The notes: a model not told the origin generated them from the sequence alone. A stretch of 64,000 bases of DNA from Streptomyces sp. NRRL F-5630 (GCF_000719475.1 NZ_JOGO01000033.1:1-64000), one strand, 5' to 3'. Shown: positions 32,783-43,000, counted from the stretch's first letter. Made by a program: numbers and translations.

Positions 32783-34231
32783 TCAGGACCCGTCCAGACC
32801 GGCGAGTCTGAGGAGGAGCGGCTTGACGTCGGTCGCGGCGAGACGCCCGGTGGCCGCCGTCGGGTCGGAGCTGAGCAGGACCGGGCCCTCGTCGTCGTTC
32901 TCGGGCAGCCGTCCGTGGCTGCCCTGGACGGGCGAGGCGTCGAGCGGGACGACCGCCATGCGGTAGCGCATCCCGAGCTTCTTGCGCGCGAGCGCGCCCG
33001 CCGCCTTGAGGCGGACGTAGGGGTCCTCGGGGTCCATGAAGAGTTCGACGGGGTCGTAGCCCGGCTTGCGGTGGATCTCGACGAGCTGGGCGAAGTCGGG
33101 GGCGCGGGCGTCGTCGAGCCAGTAGTAGTAGGTGAACCAGTGGCCCGGCGCCGCGACGGCGACGAGTTCGCCGGAGCGGGCGTGATCGATCCCGTGCGCC
33201 TTCTTGCCCTCGTCGTCGAGGAGTTCGCCGATGCCCTCGATACCGGCGAGCGCGGCGCGGGCGGCGTCCAGGTCCTCGGGCCTGCGCACGTAGATGTGCG
33301 CGATCTGGTGGTCCGCGACGGCGAAGGCCCGCGAGGCCATCGGGTCGAGGTACTCCATGCCGTCCTGGGTGTGCACCTCCAGGAGCCCCGCCTCGCGCAG
33401 GGCGCGGTTGAGGTGCACGGGCCGGTCGGCCTTCGTGATGCCGTACTCGGAGAGCACGACGACGGTGCGGCCCTCGCGGCGGGCGTCCTCGATCAGCGGC
33501 GCGAGCGCGATGTCGAGCGCGGCGGCGGCGGCGTGGGAACGCGGGTCGTCGGGGCCGAAGCGCTGGAGGTCGTAGTCCAGGTGGGGGACGTAGGCGAGGG
33601 CCAGGTCCGGCTTGCGGGTGGCGAGGAGGTGGCGGGTCGCGTCGATGATCCAGCGTGAGGAGTCCAGGTCGGCGCCCGGCCCCCAGAACTTGAAGAGGGG
33701 GAACGTGCCCAGCTTTTCGGTCAGTTCGTCGTGGAGGTCCGGGGGCCGGATGTAGCAGTCGGGTTCCTTGCGGCCGTCGGCGTAGTAGACGGGGCGCGGG
33801 GTGACCGTCCAGTCGGTGTCGGCCCCCATCGCGTACCACCAGCAGATGTTGGCGACCGTGTAGCCGGGGTGCGCGCGGCGTGCGGCGTCCCACAGCTTGT
33901 CGCCCGCGACGAGGCCGTTGTGCTGGCGCCACAGGAGGACGTCGCCGAGTTCGCGGAAGTACCAGCCGTTGCCGACGATGCCGTGCTCGGCGGGGAGGGT
34001 GCCGGTGAGGAAGGTGGACTGGGCGGCGCAGGTGACGGCGGGCAGGACGGTGCCGAGCGGGGCACGACTCCCGGAGTCGCCGAGGGCGGCGAGGCGGGGC
34101 ATGTGGGCGAGGAGGCGGGGGGTGAGGCCGACGACGTCCAGGACGAGGAGGGGCGTCGGCCCCGGGCCGGCCGGTCCGGGTGTCGCGGGTCCGGGTGTCG
34201 CGGGTCCGGGTGTCATGGGTTCGGGTGTCAC
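32783..34231 (-). CDS. alkaline-phosphatase-superfamily phosphodiesterase (EboF-like)
   Basis: The 482-residue protein belongs to the nucleotide pyrophosphatase/phosphodiesterase group. VLDVVGL has the first metal aspartate, AVTCAAQSTFLTGTLPAEHGIVGNGWY the catalytic threonine region, YVPHLDYDLQRFG, VVVLSEYGI and GHWFTYYYW. The family's position beside eboE and eboB matches EboF. GTG 34231 overlaps the eboE stop as GTGA. The first codons (TPEPMTPGPATPGPA) come from a 15-bp tandem repeat, so an ATG five codons on is an alternative start. Substrate unknown; hydrolysis of a phosphodiester or pyrophosphate intermediate is likely. Confidence 0.8.
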   Translation of the reverse strand: MTPEPMTPGPATPGPATPGPAGPGPTPLLVLDVVGLTPRLLAHMPRLAALGDSGSRAPLGTVLPAVTCAAQSTFLTGTLPAEHGIVGNGWYFRELGDVLLWRQHNGLVAGDKLWDAARRAHPGYTVANICWWYAMGADTDWTVTPRPVYYADGRKEPDCYIRPPDLHDELTEKLGTFPLFKFWGPGADLDSSRWIIDATRHLLATRKPDLALAYVPHLDYDLQRFGPDDPRSHAAAAALDIALAPLIEDARREGRTVVVLSEYGITKADRPVHLNRALREAGLLEVHTQDGMEYLDPMASRAFAVADHQIAHIYVRRPEDLDAARAALAGIEGIGELLDDEGKKAHGIDHARSGELVAVAAPGHWFTYYYWLDDARAPDFAQLVEIHRKPGYDPVELFMDPEDPYVRLKAAGALARKKLGMRYRMAVVPLDASPVQGSHGRLPENDDEGPVLLSSDPTAATGRLAATDVKPLLLRLAGLDGS

Positions 34232-35406
34232 GGCAGCTCCTTGAGGCCCAGGTCCGTCAACAGGTCGCGAGCGAGGACGAGTTCCCTGGCGATGCCGTCC
34301 GCGAGCTGGGCGCGGCTGCGGGGGCGCAGGCCCTCGGGGAGGGCCTGCCAGGTGTACGTCTCGACCTCCAGGTGGTGGGTGCGCGGGTGCGCGCCGCCGA
34401 CGAGGGTGCGCAGGCAGTCGCGCAGGACGTCGAGCGTGGAGGTGAGGGGCGCCGCGGGCGGGGCGTGGAGGGGGACGTGGAAGTGGGCGCGCCAGGGCTG
34501 GGCGGACGGGAGGCGGTCGCCGCCGAGGGCCTCGCCGAGGTCGTCGGTGCCGCGCAGTCCGGCGGGGGTGAGGGTGCGGGTCTGGTGGAGGAAGCGGGGT
34601 TCGGCGAAGGCGCCGAGGGCTTCGCGCACCTCGGGGCGGTCGGGGTGCTCGGCGTGCAGCGCGGCGCTGAGCTGGGTCTTGACGACGGGGACCCCGGCGG
34701 CTTCGAGGGCGTCGAGGGCGGTCGCGGGGTCCTCGAAGGAGGTGGCGAGGTGGCACGTGTCGACGCAGATGCCGATGCGGTCGCGGGCGATCTCGGTGAG
34801 CGGGGCGATCGCGTCGGCGGTGGTCTCGACGGTGCAGCCCGGTTCGGGTTCCAGGCCGACGCGCAGGGAGCGCCCGGTGGTCTCCTCCAGGGCGTCGAGC
34901 CGCTGGGCGAGGGTGGTGAGCGCGGTGCGCGCGGCGCGCGCGGCGTCCGCGTCGTACGCGGTGCGCCAGGCCAGGGGAAGTGTCGAGATGGAGCCCTCGG
35001 GCATGTCGTCGGGGAGGAGCCCGGCGAGGAGGCGGGCGAGGTCGGTGGTGTGCTCCAGGCGCTGCGGATCGGCCCAGTCGGGTTTGTAGACGCGGTACTT
35101 GACCTCGTCGGAGCCGAAGCCCCGGTAGGGGAAGCCGTTGAGCGTGACGACTTCGAGGCCGCGCGCGTCGAGGTCGGCGCGCAGGGCGCGGAGCGCGACG
35201 GGGTCGGTGATGAGGGACTTGGCGGCGTCGCGGGCGAGCCACAGGCCGATGCCGAGCCGGTCGCGGCCGAGGAGGCGGCGTACGGGCTCGCAGTGGTCGC
35301 GCAGTTGCGCGCGGACGCCGTCGAGGGTCTCGGCGGGGTGGACGTTGGTGCAGTACGAGAGGTGGAGCACCGAGCCGTCCGGGTGGCGGAAGCGCACCTC
35401 ACTCAC
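34228..35406 (-). CDS. eboE: EboE, metabolite traffic TIM-barrel protein
   Basis: The 392-residue protein is a xylose-isomerase-like TIM barrel. It shows the typical start LHLSYCTNVHPAETLDGV, then VTLNGFPYRGF, the metal-site strand RVGLEPEPGCTVET, and ICVDTCHLATSFEDP. These match the EboE family of ebo clusters, which help move or modify secondary metabolites or lipids. GTG 35406 overlaps the eboB-like stop by eight bases, and its own stop overlaps the next start. A longer frame is not supported. Confidence 0.85.
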   Translation of the reverse strand: MSEVRFRHPDGSVLHLSYCTNVHPAETLDGVRAQLRDHCEPVRRLLGRDRLGIGLWLARDAAKSLITDPVALRALRADLDARGLEVVTLNGFPYRGFGSDEVKYRVYKPDWADPQRLEHTTDLARLLAGLLPDDMPEGSISTLPLAWRTAYDADAARAARTALTTLAQRLDALEETTGRSLRVGLEPEPGCTVETTADAIAPLTEIARDRIGICVDTCHLATSFEDPATALDALEAAGVPVVKTQLSAALHAEHPDRPEVREALGAFAEPRFLHQTRTLTPAGLRGTDDLGEALGGDRLPSAQPWRAHFHVPLHAPPAAPLTSTLDVLRDCLRTLVGGAHPRTHHLEVETYTWQALPEGLRPRSRAQLADGIARELVLARDLLTDLGLKELP

Positions 35407-36247
35407 CCCCGCGCAGGATGGAGTTGCCCTCGTGGAGCGCCCCGGGGGCCTCGCGGTCGAGGTCGAGACGGCCGGAGAGGCCGTAGAAGGCCACGGGGTT
35501 GCGCCACAGGACCTGGTCGACGTCGTCCTCGGTGAAACCGGCGGCGAGCATCGCCTCACCCGTCGTCCGCGTGAGCAGCGGGTCGCTCCGGCCCCAGTCG
35601 GCCGCCGAGTTCACGAGCACCTTGTCCGTCCCGTACTCCTGGAGGATCGCGACCATGCGGTGCGGGTCCATCTTGGTGTCGGGGTAGATCGAGAAGCCGG
35701 TCCAGGCGCCCGAGTCCTTGGCCTCCTTGACGGTGGTCTCGTTGAGGTGGTCGAGCAGGACGCGGTCCGCGGCGAGCGGGGACTCGCGGACGACGTCGAT
35801 CGTGCGGCGCAGTCCGGCGAGCTTGTCGCGGTGCGGGGTGTGGACGAGCGCGGGGAGGCCGAACTCGTGGGCCAGCGTCAGCTGGTGGGCGAGGGCGTGG
35901 TCCTCGGCGGGCGTCATGGAGTCGTAGCCGGTCTCGCCGACGGCGACGACGTGGTCCTTGAGGAGGTAGCGGGGCAGGGCGTCGAGCACGGGCGTGCAGC
36001 GCGGGTCCCCGGCCTCCTTGGGGTTGAGGGCGAGGGTGCAGTGGTGCGCGATGCCGTACTGCGCGGCGCGGAAGGGCTCCCAGCCGAGGAGGGCGTCGAA
36101 GTAGTCGTAGAAGCTCTCGGGACTGGTGCGGGGCTGGCCGAGCCAGAAGGCGGGTTCGACGACGGCGCGGACACCGGCCGCGTGCATCGCCTCGTAGTCG
36201 TCGGTGGTGCGCGAGGTCATGTGGATGTGGGGGTCGAAGATGCGCAT
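35399..36247 (-). CDS. TatD-family metal hydrolase (EboB-like)
   Basis: The 282-residue protein has TatD/amidohydrolase landmarks: FDPHIHMTSRT with the first metal histidines, AVGETGYDSM with the glutamate, LVHTPHRDK, LLDHLNETT and NSAADWGRSDPL with the late aspartate. In ebo clusters this gene is EboB. The ATG is joined to the eboA stop as TGATG, and its own end overlaps eboE, so the order eboA-eboB-eboE is a single translational unit. Confidence 0.85.
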   Translation of the reverse strand: MRIFDPHIHMTSRTTDDYEAMHAAGVRAVVEPAFWLGQPRTSPESFYDYFDALLGWEPFRAAQYGIAHHCTLALNPKEAGDPRCTPVLDALPRYLLKDHVVAVGETGYDSMTPAEDHALAHQLTLAHEFGLPALVHTPHRDKLAGLRRTIDVVRESPLAADRVLLDHLNETTVKEAKDSGAWTGFSIYPDTKMDPHRMVAILQEYGTDKVLVNSAADWGRSDPLLTRTTGEAMLAAGFTEDDVDQVLWRNPVAFYGLSGRLDLDREAPGALHEGNSILRGGE

Positions 36248-36861
36248 CAGTTCTCCTCCTCGCCTCGCAGGACGCCTGCGGGCACGCCCTCGGGGGCGCC
36301 TTCGGTGGGGGTGGCGGCGTGCGCGAGCACGGTGCGCAGGTCCTTGGGCACGGTGCGCCCGGCGGCGGTGCGCTCCGCGGCGAAGTCGCCGAGCATCCGG
36401 ACGAGTTCCGCGTCGCCGCGGGCGCGGTGCGCGAGGCCGTGCACAGCGGCGACGGGAACGCCGGTGAAGAGGCACTTCAGGACCGCGTGGCGCCAGGCGT
36501 GCGCGTCGAGGTGCCGGGCGGCGTAGGGGCCGAGCGCGGCGGCGACGAGGTGCGTGTCGTTGGTGCGCAGGGCGTCCTCGACGAGCGGGAGCGCGGAGTC
36601 GTCGGGGACGAGCGCGTCGAGGACGGTGAGGACGGCGCGGCGTTCGGCTCCCGTGCCGTGCCGGTAGACGCGGGCGAGCGCGGCGGTGTCGGGACGGGCC
36701 GCGCGCAGCAGCGCCGTGCGGGCCTCGTCGGCGCGCCCGGGACCGCAGGCGCGCCCGGCCTCGGCGAGCCTGACCTCCCACAGCGGGAGCCCCCCGGGGC
36801 CGGTCGCCGCGGGGTCCGCGACCTCGTCGAGTGCGGTGGTGAGCCACGTGTCGGCGCTCAT
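36247..36861 (-). CDS. eboA: EboA-domain protein
   Basis: The 204-residue, Ala-rich helical protein fits EboA. WLTTALDEVADP opens it, HGTGAERRAVLTVLDALVPDDSALPLVEDALRTNDTHLVAAALGPYA is the core (read in parts), and WRHAVLKCLFTGVPVAAVHGL follows. No catalytic motif is visible. EboA is the defining but uncharacterised subunit of ebo operons. ATG 36861 overlaps the upstream epimerase stop as ATGA. Confidence 0.85.
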   Translation of the reverse strand: MSADTWLTTALDEVADPAATGPGGLPLWEVRLAEAGRACGPGRADEARTALLRAARPDTAALARVYRHGTGAERRAVLTVLDALVPDDSALPLVEDALRTNDTHLVAAALGPYAARHLDAHAWRHAVLKCLFTGVPVAAVHGLAHRARGDAELVRMLGDFAAERTAAGRTVPKDLRTVLAHAATPTEGAPEGVPAGVLRGEEEN

Positions 36862-37772
36862 GCGGGGACACCTCCTTCGGCCACGTCGCCGGCCTGTGCC
36901 CCGGCGGCGGCTCCCGCGCCTTCGGCGGCACGGCGGGCGGCGTCGCGCAGGAACGGCAGGGAGCGCGCGGCCTGATGGGGACCGGCGTGGGAGTGACGGG
37001 GCAGTTCGACGACGGTCAGGCCCTGGTAGCCGGTGGCTTCGAGGGCGGCGAGCACGGGCGGGAAGTCGATCTCGCCGTCCCCGAAGGGCAGGTGCTCGTG
37101 GACGCCCCTGCGCATGTCCTCGATCTGCACGTGCCGGAGCCAGGGCGCGGCCTCGGTGACGCAGTCGGCGGGCGACTTCGGTTCGAGGCACTGGCAGTGG
37201 CCGATGTCGAGGGTGAGACCGAGCGGGGCCGGGTCCCCGAGGAGGCCGCGCAGGCGGTGGAAGCCCGCGAGGTCGCCGACGAGGTGACCGGGCTCGGGCT
37301 CGATGGCGAGGGGTACCCCGGCGGCTCCGGCCGCGTCGAGCACGGGGGCGAGCGCGCCGAGCAGCCGGTCCCAGGCCGCCCCTTCGTCCTGGCCCTCGGG
37401 GAGGACGCCGCTGAAGCAGTGCACGGCGTGCGCGCCGAGGTCGGCGGCCACGCGGACGGCGGTCAGGAGCAGTCCGGTGCGCAGCGCGCGGCGGTCCGGG
37501 TCGGGGTCGAGCAGCGAGGGCCCGTGCTTGGCGCGCGGGTCGAGGACGTAGCGGGCGCCGGTCTCGACCGTGACGGAGAGGTCCAGTTCCGCGAGCAGCG
37601 CGCCGACGCGGGCGGTGCGGGCGGGCAGGTCCTCTGCGAGCGGATCGAGGTGCATGTGGTCGAGGGTGAGGCCGACGCCGTCGTAGCCGAGGTCGGCGAG
37701 CAGGCGCAGGGCGTCGGGCAGGCGCAGGTCGGTGAGGCCGTTGGTGCCGTAGCCGAATCGGGGGGTGCTCAT
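36858..37772 (-). CDS. TIM-barrel sugar-phosphate isomerase/epimerase
   Basis: The 304-residue cytoplasmic protein is an AP-endonuclease-2 family barrel. FGYGTNGLTDLRL opens it. Metal-site strands are VTVETGARY, LAIEPEPGHLVG, LTLDIGHCQC, HVQIEDMRRGVHEHLPFGDGEIDF and VVELPRHSH. It is embedded in the Ebo-like operon, overlapping genes on both sides (ATGA each). A substrate cannot be named; isomerisation of a polyol or keto-sugar fits the inositol-phosphate-synthase-like and prenyltransferase neighbours. Confidence 0.85.
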   Translation of the reverse strand: MSTPRFGYGTNGLTDLRLPDALRLLADLGYDGVGLTLDHMHLDPLAEDLPARTARVGALLAELDLSVTVETGARYVLDPRAKHGPSLLDPDPDRRALRTGLLLTAVRVAADLGAHAVHCFSGVLPEGQDEGAAWDRLLGALAPVLDAAGAAGVPLAIEPEPGHLVGDLAGFHRLRGLLGDPAPLGLTLDIGHCQCLEPKSPADCVTEAAPWLRHVQIEDMRRGVHEHLPFGDGEIDFPPVLAALEATGYQGLTVVELPRHSHAGPHQAARSLPFLRDAARRAAEGAGAAAGAQAGDVAEGGVPA

Positions 37773-38767
37773 GTCGGGTTCACCCGCCTGGAGAGGGCCT
37801 TGGCGAGAGGCGCGAGCGCGGCGGTCGCGAGCGCCGTGCCGAGGGCTCCGGTACGGGCCGCGAGGGCGCCTTGCAGCGGGATCATGGCGCGGATGCCGCC
37901 GCCGACGGCGCGCCCGGTGAGCTGCGGCGAGGGGTTGAGCGCGGCGTGCAGGAACGGGCGGCCCGCGCTCACCGCGTACCCGGTGGCGAGCGCGGCGGCG
38001 AGGAGGGAGCCCGGCGGGCCGGGGGCGGCTGCTGCCACCCGGCCCGCCGGGGGTGCGGGGGGTACGGGGGCGCTGTGCCCCGTACGCGGGGTGCTCCTCG
38101 TGCGGCCGAGCGCGCCCCGTATCAGCGCCGCGCCGAGCGCCGTGCTCGCCGCGAGTGCCGCGAGCGGGGCGCCGGTGGAGCCGCCACGCACCTCGTGGCG
38201 CGAGACGGCGGTCACGGCGGTGGTGTGGGCGGTGAGGGTGCCCGCCGCCGCGAGGGCGGCGCGTGTGCGGCCTCCGGGCTGGGCGGCCGCGCCGAGGAGC
38301 ACATCGAGTCCACGGGCCGCGCCCATGGCGAGGGGGCCCCACGGGGTGTGCTTGAGCCGCAGGTCGTAGGCCCACACGGTGCCGGCGAGGGCACCCGCGA
38401 CGAGGAGCGCGGGGCGGCCGGCGCGGGCGGCGAGGGCGAGTCCAGCGGCGGTGAGCGCGCTCGCGGCGAGGAGCGCGGCGGGCGCCGTGATCCGGCCCGA
38501 GGGCAGCGGGCGGTGGGGGCGCTCGGCGGCGTCCTCGGCACGGTCGGCCCAGTCGTTGAGCGCCATGCCGGCCTCGTAGAGGCACAGCGAGCAGCCGACG
38601 GCGAGCGCGGTCGTCCGGGGCCTGCCAGCGCCGCTCGCGGCGGCGCCCGCGAGCGCGTCGCCCGGGACGGTGAACAGCGCCGAGACGCGCAGGAGTTCGG
38701 CCCAGGCGCCGAGCCGGGCCCGGGTGCCGGGCGCGGGGGCGGGGGGCGGGACGAGCGCCGGGGTCAC
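37769..38767 (-). CDS. UbiA-type prenyltransferase (EboC-like)
   Basis: The 332-residue integral membrane protein has about eight membrane segments. It carries the UbiA metal-binding motifs NDWADRAEDAAERPHRPLPSG (first Asp-rich motif) and, less typically, YDLRLKHTPWGPLAMGAARGLD (second). Members move prenyl chains or, in ebo clusters (EboC), act on a small polyol-type substrate. GTG 38767 overlaps the preceding stop as GTGA. It likely joins the inositol-type product to a lipid, which is inference. Confidence 0.83.
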   Translation of the reverse strand: MTPALVPPPAPAPGTRARLGAWAELLRVSALFTVPGDALAGAAASGAGRPRTTALAVGCSLCLYEAGMALNDWADRAEDAAERPHRPLPSGRITAPAALLAASALTAAGLALAARAGRPALLVAGALAGTVWAYDLRLKHTPWGPLAMGAARGLDVLLGAAAQPGGRTRAALAAAGTLTAHTTAVTAVSRHEVRGGSTGAPLAALAASTALGAALIRGALGRTRSTPRTGHSAPVPPAPPAGRVAAAAPGPPGSLLAAALATGYAVSAGRPFLHAALNPSPQLTGRAVGGGIRAMIPLQGALAARTGALGTALATAALAPLAKALSRRVNPT

Positions 38768-39912
38768 CGGGTCTCCCCCAGCCGTCCGGCGAAGGCGAGG
38801 AGTGCGGTGTACTGCTCGGCGAGCGAGGAGGAGCCGCCGTCCGGGTCCTTGAAGAAGAAGCCGAGTTCGGGGCGCGGCCCGGTGAGGCCGCTCTCGTGCG
38901 CGCGGGCGAGGAGCCTGGCGAGGTCGAGGACGAGGGGCGCGGCGAGGGAGGAGTCGACGCCCTGCCAGATGGTCTGGAGGATCATGCGGGTGCCGAGGAA
39001 GCCGTCGAAGGCGATGTGGTCCCAGGCGGTCTTGAAGTCGCCCATCGCGGGGACGTCGTCGATGTGCACCTCGCCCTCGGGGGCGGTGCCGAGTGTGTCG
39101 GCGAGTACGCGTTCCTTGCCCGCGTTCTTCGCCGCCGCCGCGGCCGGGTCGGCGAGGGCGGCGCCGTCGCCGCCGCCGAGGAGGTTGCTTCCCGACCAGG
39201 CGCGTACGGCGAGGGCGCGCTGGTGGAACATGGGGGCGAGGACGGAGCGGAGCAGCGTCTGCCCGGTCTTGCCGTCGCGGCCCGCGTACGGGAGGCCGCA
39301 GGCCGCCGCGCGCGCGGCGAGCGCGGGGTGGTGCAGGCCGGTCGACGGGGTGAAGTTGACGTAGGGGCAGCCTGCGGCGAGCGCGGCGGCGGCGTAGAGG
39401 GAACTCGCGGGCAGGCGCGCGTCGCCCGCTCCGGGAGCGGGCTCGGTCGAGGCGACGTTGACGACGACGACGCGGGCGAGGTCGTGCCGGGTGCGGAAGC
39501 CGGTGAGGTCGGCGGCGAAGGCGGCGATCAGCTCCTCGTCGCCGCGTGTGTCGCCGGGTCCGGGGCCGCCGGGCCTGATCTCCTCGTCGGCGGCGGCGAG
39601 TTCGGCGGCGAGCGCGGTGGGCAGGCCGTGCGGGAGGACCCCGGCGGCGGCGAGTTGCTCGGCGCGCTTGGGCAGCGGGCACGCGGTGGTGTCGTGGCCG
39701 CCGAAGACGAGCGCGGAGAGCGGGGGAAGGCCGGCGTCGGCGAAGGCCGGGGTCTCGGTGACCATGCCGGTGGCCGGGTGGAGCCCGGCGGCGACGGCGG
39801 CGGCACCGGTGACGGTGGTGGTGGCGACGGAGCCGCGGGCACCGACGAGCCAGACGCCGGTACGGGTCTTCGCGGGGGAAGGGGTGGGGGTGGAGGTCGG
39901 TTCGGTGGACAT
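38764..39912 (-). CDS. inositol-3-phosphate synthase-like protein
   Basis: The 382-residue protein has the NAD-binding opening of the MIPS family (VWLVGARGSVATTTVTGAAAV) and later GKTGQTLLRSVLAP and GSNLLGGGDGAAL motifs, the latter equivalent to NNLGNxDG. True synthase converts glucose-6-phosphate to inositol-1-phosphate. This shorter, diverged form heads the Ebo-like operon where cyanobacterial clusters have the sugar-cyclase EboD, so it may supply a different cyclitol. A good ribosome binding site, GGAGG, lies before the ATG. Confidence 0.82.
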   Translation of the reverse strand: MSTEPTSTPTPSPAKTRTGVWLVGARGSVATTTVTGAAAVAAGLHPATGMVTETPAFADAGLPPLSALVFGGHDTTACPLPKRAEQLAAAGVLPHGLPTALAAELAAADEEIRPGGPGPGDTRGDEELIAAFAADLTGFRTRHDLARVVVVNVASTEPAPGAGDARLPASSLYAAAALAAGCPYVNFTPSTGLHHPALAARAAACGLPYAGRDGKTGQTLLRSVLAPMFHQRALAVRAWSGSNLLGGGDGAALADPAAAAAKNAGKERVLADTLGTAPEGEVHIDDVPAMGDFKTAWDHIAFDGFLGTRMILQTIWQGVDSSLAAPLVLDLARLLARAHESGLTGPRPELGFFFKDPDGGSSSLAEQYTALLAFAGRLGETR

Positions 39913-39967
39913 GGGCAGCCTCCTGTCATACGAACCTGCGGGTGCCGGGATGGTGCGGCCGGGGGGA

Positions 39968-40003
39968 GCGGTGGGCGGGGGTCCGGCGTCCCCCGCCCAC
40001 CGC
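39968..40003. terminator. 14-bp perfect hairpin between the Ebo-like operon and the upstream fusion gene
   Basis: GCGGTGGGCGGGGG and CCCCCGCCCACCGC enclose an 8-base loop in the spacer. With the hairpin at 40015-40054 it separates the transcript of the sugar-dehydrogenase fusion from the Ebo-like operon. Confidence 0.65.
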
Positions 40004-40014
40004 CGTCTCAGGGG

Positions 40015-40054
40015 CGGGCGGGACGCCGCGCCCGGGGGCCCGGCGTCCCGCCCG
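40015..40054 (-). terminator. hairpin right after the sugar-dehydrogenase fusion gene
   Basis: CGGGCGGGACGCCG pairs with CGGCGTCCCGCCCG around a 12-base loop, starting four bases past the stop codon on the minus strand. Confidence 0.65.
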
Positions 40055-40057
40055 TAC

Positions 40058-43000
40058 TCAGGGGAGTTCCTTGATCTGGATGTTCCGGAAGGACACGTGG
40101 TCGGCGTCGCTGTGGTTCTGGATGCCGATGTAGCCGTCCTTGAGGGAGCGCTCGGGGTCCTTGTTGGTGAAGTCGTTGATCTTCGTGCCGTTCAGGTACA
40201 CCTGGACGCGCTCGCCCTGGACCTTGACCTCGTAGGAGTTCCACTGGCCCGGCGGGCGCAGTGCCTGGTCGCGGAGCTTGAGGTTGGCGGACTTGAAGGT
40301 GTAGATCGAGCCGGTGGTGCGGTCGTCCGCGTCGGTGGCGTCGATCTGGACCTCGTAGCCCTTGTCCACGGCCGACCAGGGGTCGTCCGAGGCGGGGAAG
40401 CCGATGAAGACACCGGAGTTGTCGTCACCCCGCATCCGCCAGTCGAGCTTGAGGGAGTAGCTCTTGAACTCCTTGGCCTGGTACCACAGCAGGCCCATGC
40501 CGCCCTCGGAGTGCAGGGCGCCGTCGGAGATCGAGAACTTCCCGGGGCCGGCCTGCTTCCAGCCGTCCAGGGACTGGCCGTTGAAGAGCGGGCGGTAGTC
40601 CTTGTTCGGCTTGCAGTTCGCCTTGACCTGGCCGGTGGCGTACTTCATGCCGCCGAGCAGGTGGGCGCGGAAGTCGGCTTCGGCGTAGGACTCCTTGGTG
40701 TGGCCGAGGCCGGTGTAGAAGGAGCGACCGCCCTCGTAGGGCTGGCACCAGGCGATCGGGTGGTCGCCCTTCATGTTGCCGCCGCTGTAGCTGGTCTCGT
40801 CCACGGTGGCGAGGACCTTGGCCTGGGAGCGCGGGTTGGTGCGGTAGTTGTACCACTCGTCCGTGTGCTGCCAGGCGTCCTTGAGGCTCTCGGTCGCGGG
40901 GTGGTCGTGGCCCTCCGCGCGGACGGTCGCCTCCTGGATCTGCGGGTGCGAGTCGAAGTAGGCGCCGACGAGGCCGCCGTAGAACTTCCAGTCGTACTCG
41001 GTGTCGGCCGCGGCGTGGACGCCCATGTAGCCGCCCCCGCCCTTGACGTACGCCTCGAAGGCAGCCTGCTGGTCCGCGTCGAGGACGTCACCGGTCGTCG
41101 AGAGGAAGGCGACCGCGTCGTACTTGGCGAGGTTGTTCTTGGTGAACTGCCCGGCCTCCTCGGTCGCGTCGACGGTGATGCCGGACCCGGCGCCGAGTTC
41201 CTTGAGCGCCTTGACGCCCTCGGGGATCGAGTCGTGGCGGAAGCCCGCGGTCTTGGAGAAGACCAGGAGCCGCTTGCTGCCCTTGACTGCCGTGTCCGAG
41301 GTGATCTCGAAGTCGTCGATGTCGAAGAGCGAGCCCTGCCCGGTGGCTCCCTTGAAGACGAGGTAGAGCGAGGTGCTCTTCTTGGGCACCTGGGCGAGCT
41401 TGACGTCGACGTTCTGGAAGGTCTCCCAGCCGCCGGTCTTCGGCACCGAGGTGGAGCCGAGGAGGGTGCCCGTGGGCGAGCCCGTGCGGACTTCGAGGTA
41501 GCCGCCGGCACCGGCCGAGGCGACGCGCGCGGTGAGCTTCTTGGAGCCGGTCAGGTTGTACGGGCTGAAGGCGATCCAGTCGCCGTCGTCGATGTCCCCG
41601 ACCGACCTGCCGCCGTTGGCCTGCCCCTTGTCGTAGACCTTGACGCCGGAGGAGGTGTTGAAGTGCTCGGCCTGGCGGTGCCTGGGCTGGAGCTGGACCT
41701 GGGCGTGCCCGGTCAGCTTGGCCTGGCCGCCGCCCCCGTTGTCCGTGTACTCCGCGTCGATGACGCCGAAGATGTTGGCGTTGGGGTCGTGCTCGGCGTC
41801 GGCGGGCGCCGTGATGGTTCCCTCGCAGCCGGTCGCCGAGGTGATCGGGTGGCCGTGGCTGTCGTGGCCGAGGATGTAGCGGACGGTGACCTTGGAGCAG
41901 TCGATCGTGCCGTCCTCGGGGTCGGTGACGGTCACCTTGAACGGGATCTTGTCACCGAACTTGAAGAGCGCGCCGTCCGCCGGGGCCTCCAGCTTGACGG
42001 TCGGGGCGGTGTTGCCGACGACGACCTGGACGCTCGCGGTCGCGGTGAGGCCGGTGGAGTCGGTCGCGGTCACGACGGCCGTGTAGGTGCCGTCCGTACG
42101 GTAGGTGTGGGCGGCTTCGGCGCCGGCGACCTTCTTGGAGCCGTCGCCGAAGTCCCAGCTGTAGCTGATCTCGTCGCCGTCCCCGTCGCTGCCCTTCGCC
42201 GAGAAGGCGACGCGCAGCGGGGACTGGCCGGAGGTCTTGTTCGCGCTCGCCTCCACGACCGGGGCGCGTCCGTCGGTGACGTTCTCGATGCGGTAGAGCG
42301 CCGAGTTCTCGTCGCCGCCGAACCAGGAGAGGCCGTAGTCGAGGACGTAGAGGGCGCCGTCGGGGCCGAAGGCCATGTCCATGACCTGCGTACCCGACCA
42401 CGGGAAGTCGTTGATCGACTGGACCGTGCCGTCGGCGTCCTGCTCGATGCGCTTGATCCACTGCCGGCCGAACTCACCCGCGAAGAAGTCCCCGTCGTAC
42501 TCCTCGGGGAACTTCACCGGCGAGTCGAGGTTCTCGTCGTAGCGGTAGACCGGGCCGCCCATCGGGGACTCGGAGCCGGTGCCGAACTCGGGCACGGAGC
42601 CGCCGTCGTAGGGGATCCACGCCTCCTGTGCGGGCGGCAGGTCGGTGAGCCCGGTGTTGTTCGGCGAGTCGTTCTTCGGCGCGGCGCAGTCGAAGGTGGC
42701 GCCGGACTGCCCGGTGGCGAAGTCGTAGTCGTTGTAGGCGTCGTTCTTGCCCGTGCAGTACGGCCAGCCGAAGTTGCCCGCCTTCGTCACGCGGGCGAAC
42801 TCGACCTGTCCGGCCGGGCCCCGGCTCGGCGAGGCGGCACCGGCGTCGGGACCGTAGTCGCCGACGTAGACGATGCCGGTCTCCTTGTCGACATTGAGCC
42901 GGAAGGGGTTGCGGAAGCCCATCGCGTAGATCTCGGGGCGGGCCTTGTCGGTGCCGGGGGCGAAGAGGTTGCCCTCGGGGATGTCGTAGCTGCCGTCCTC

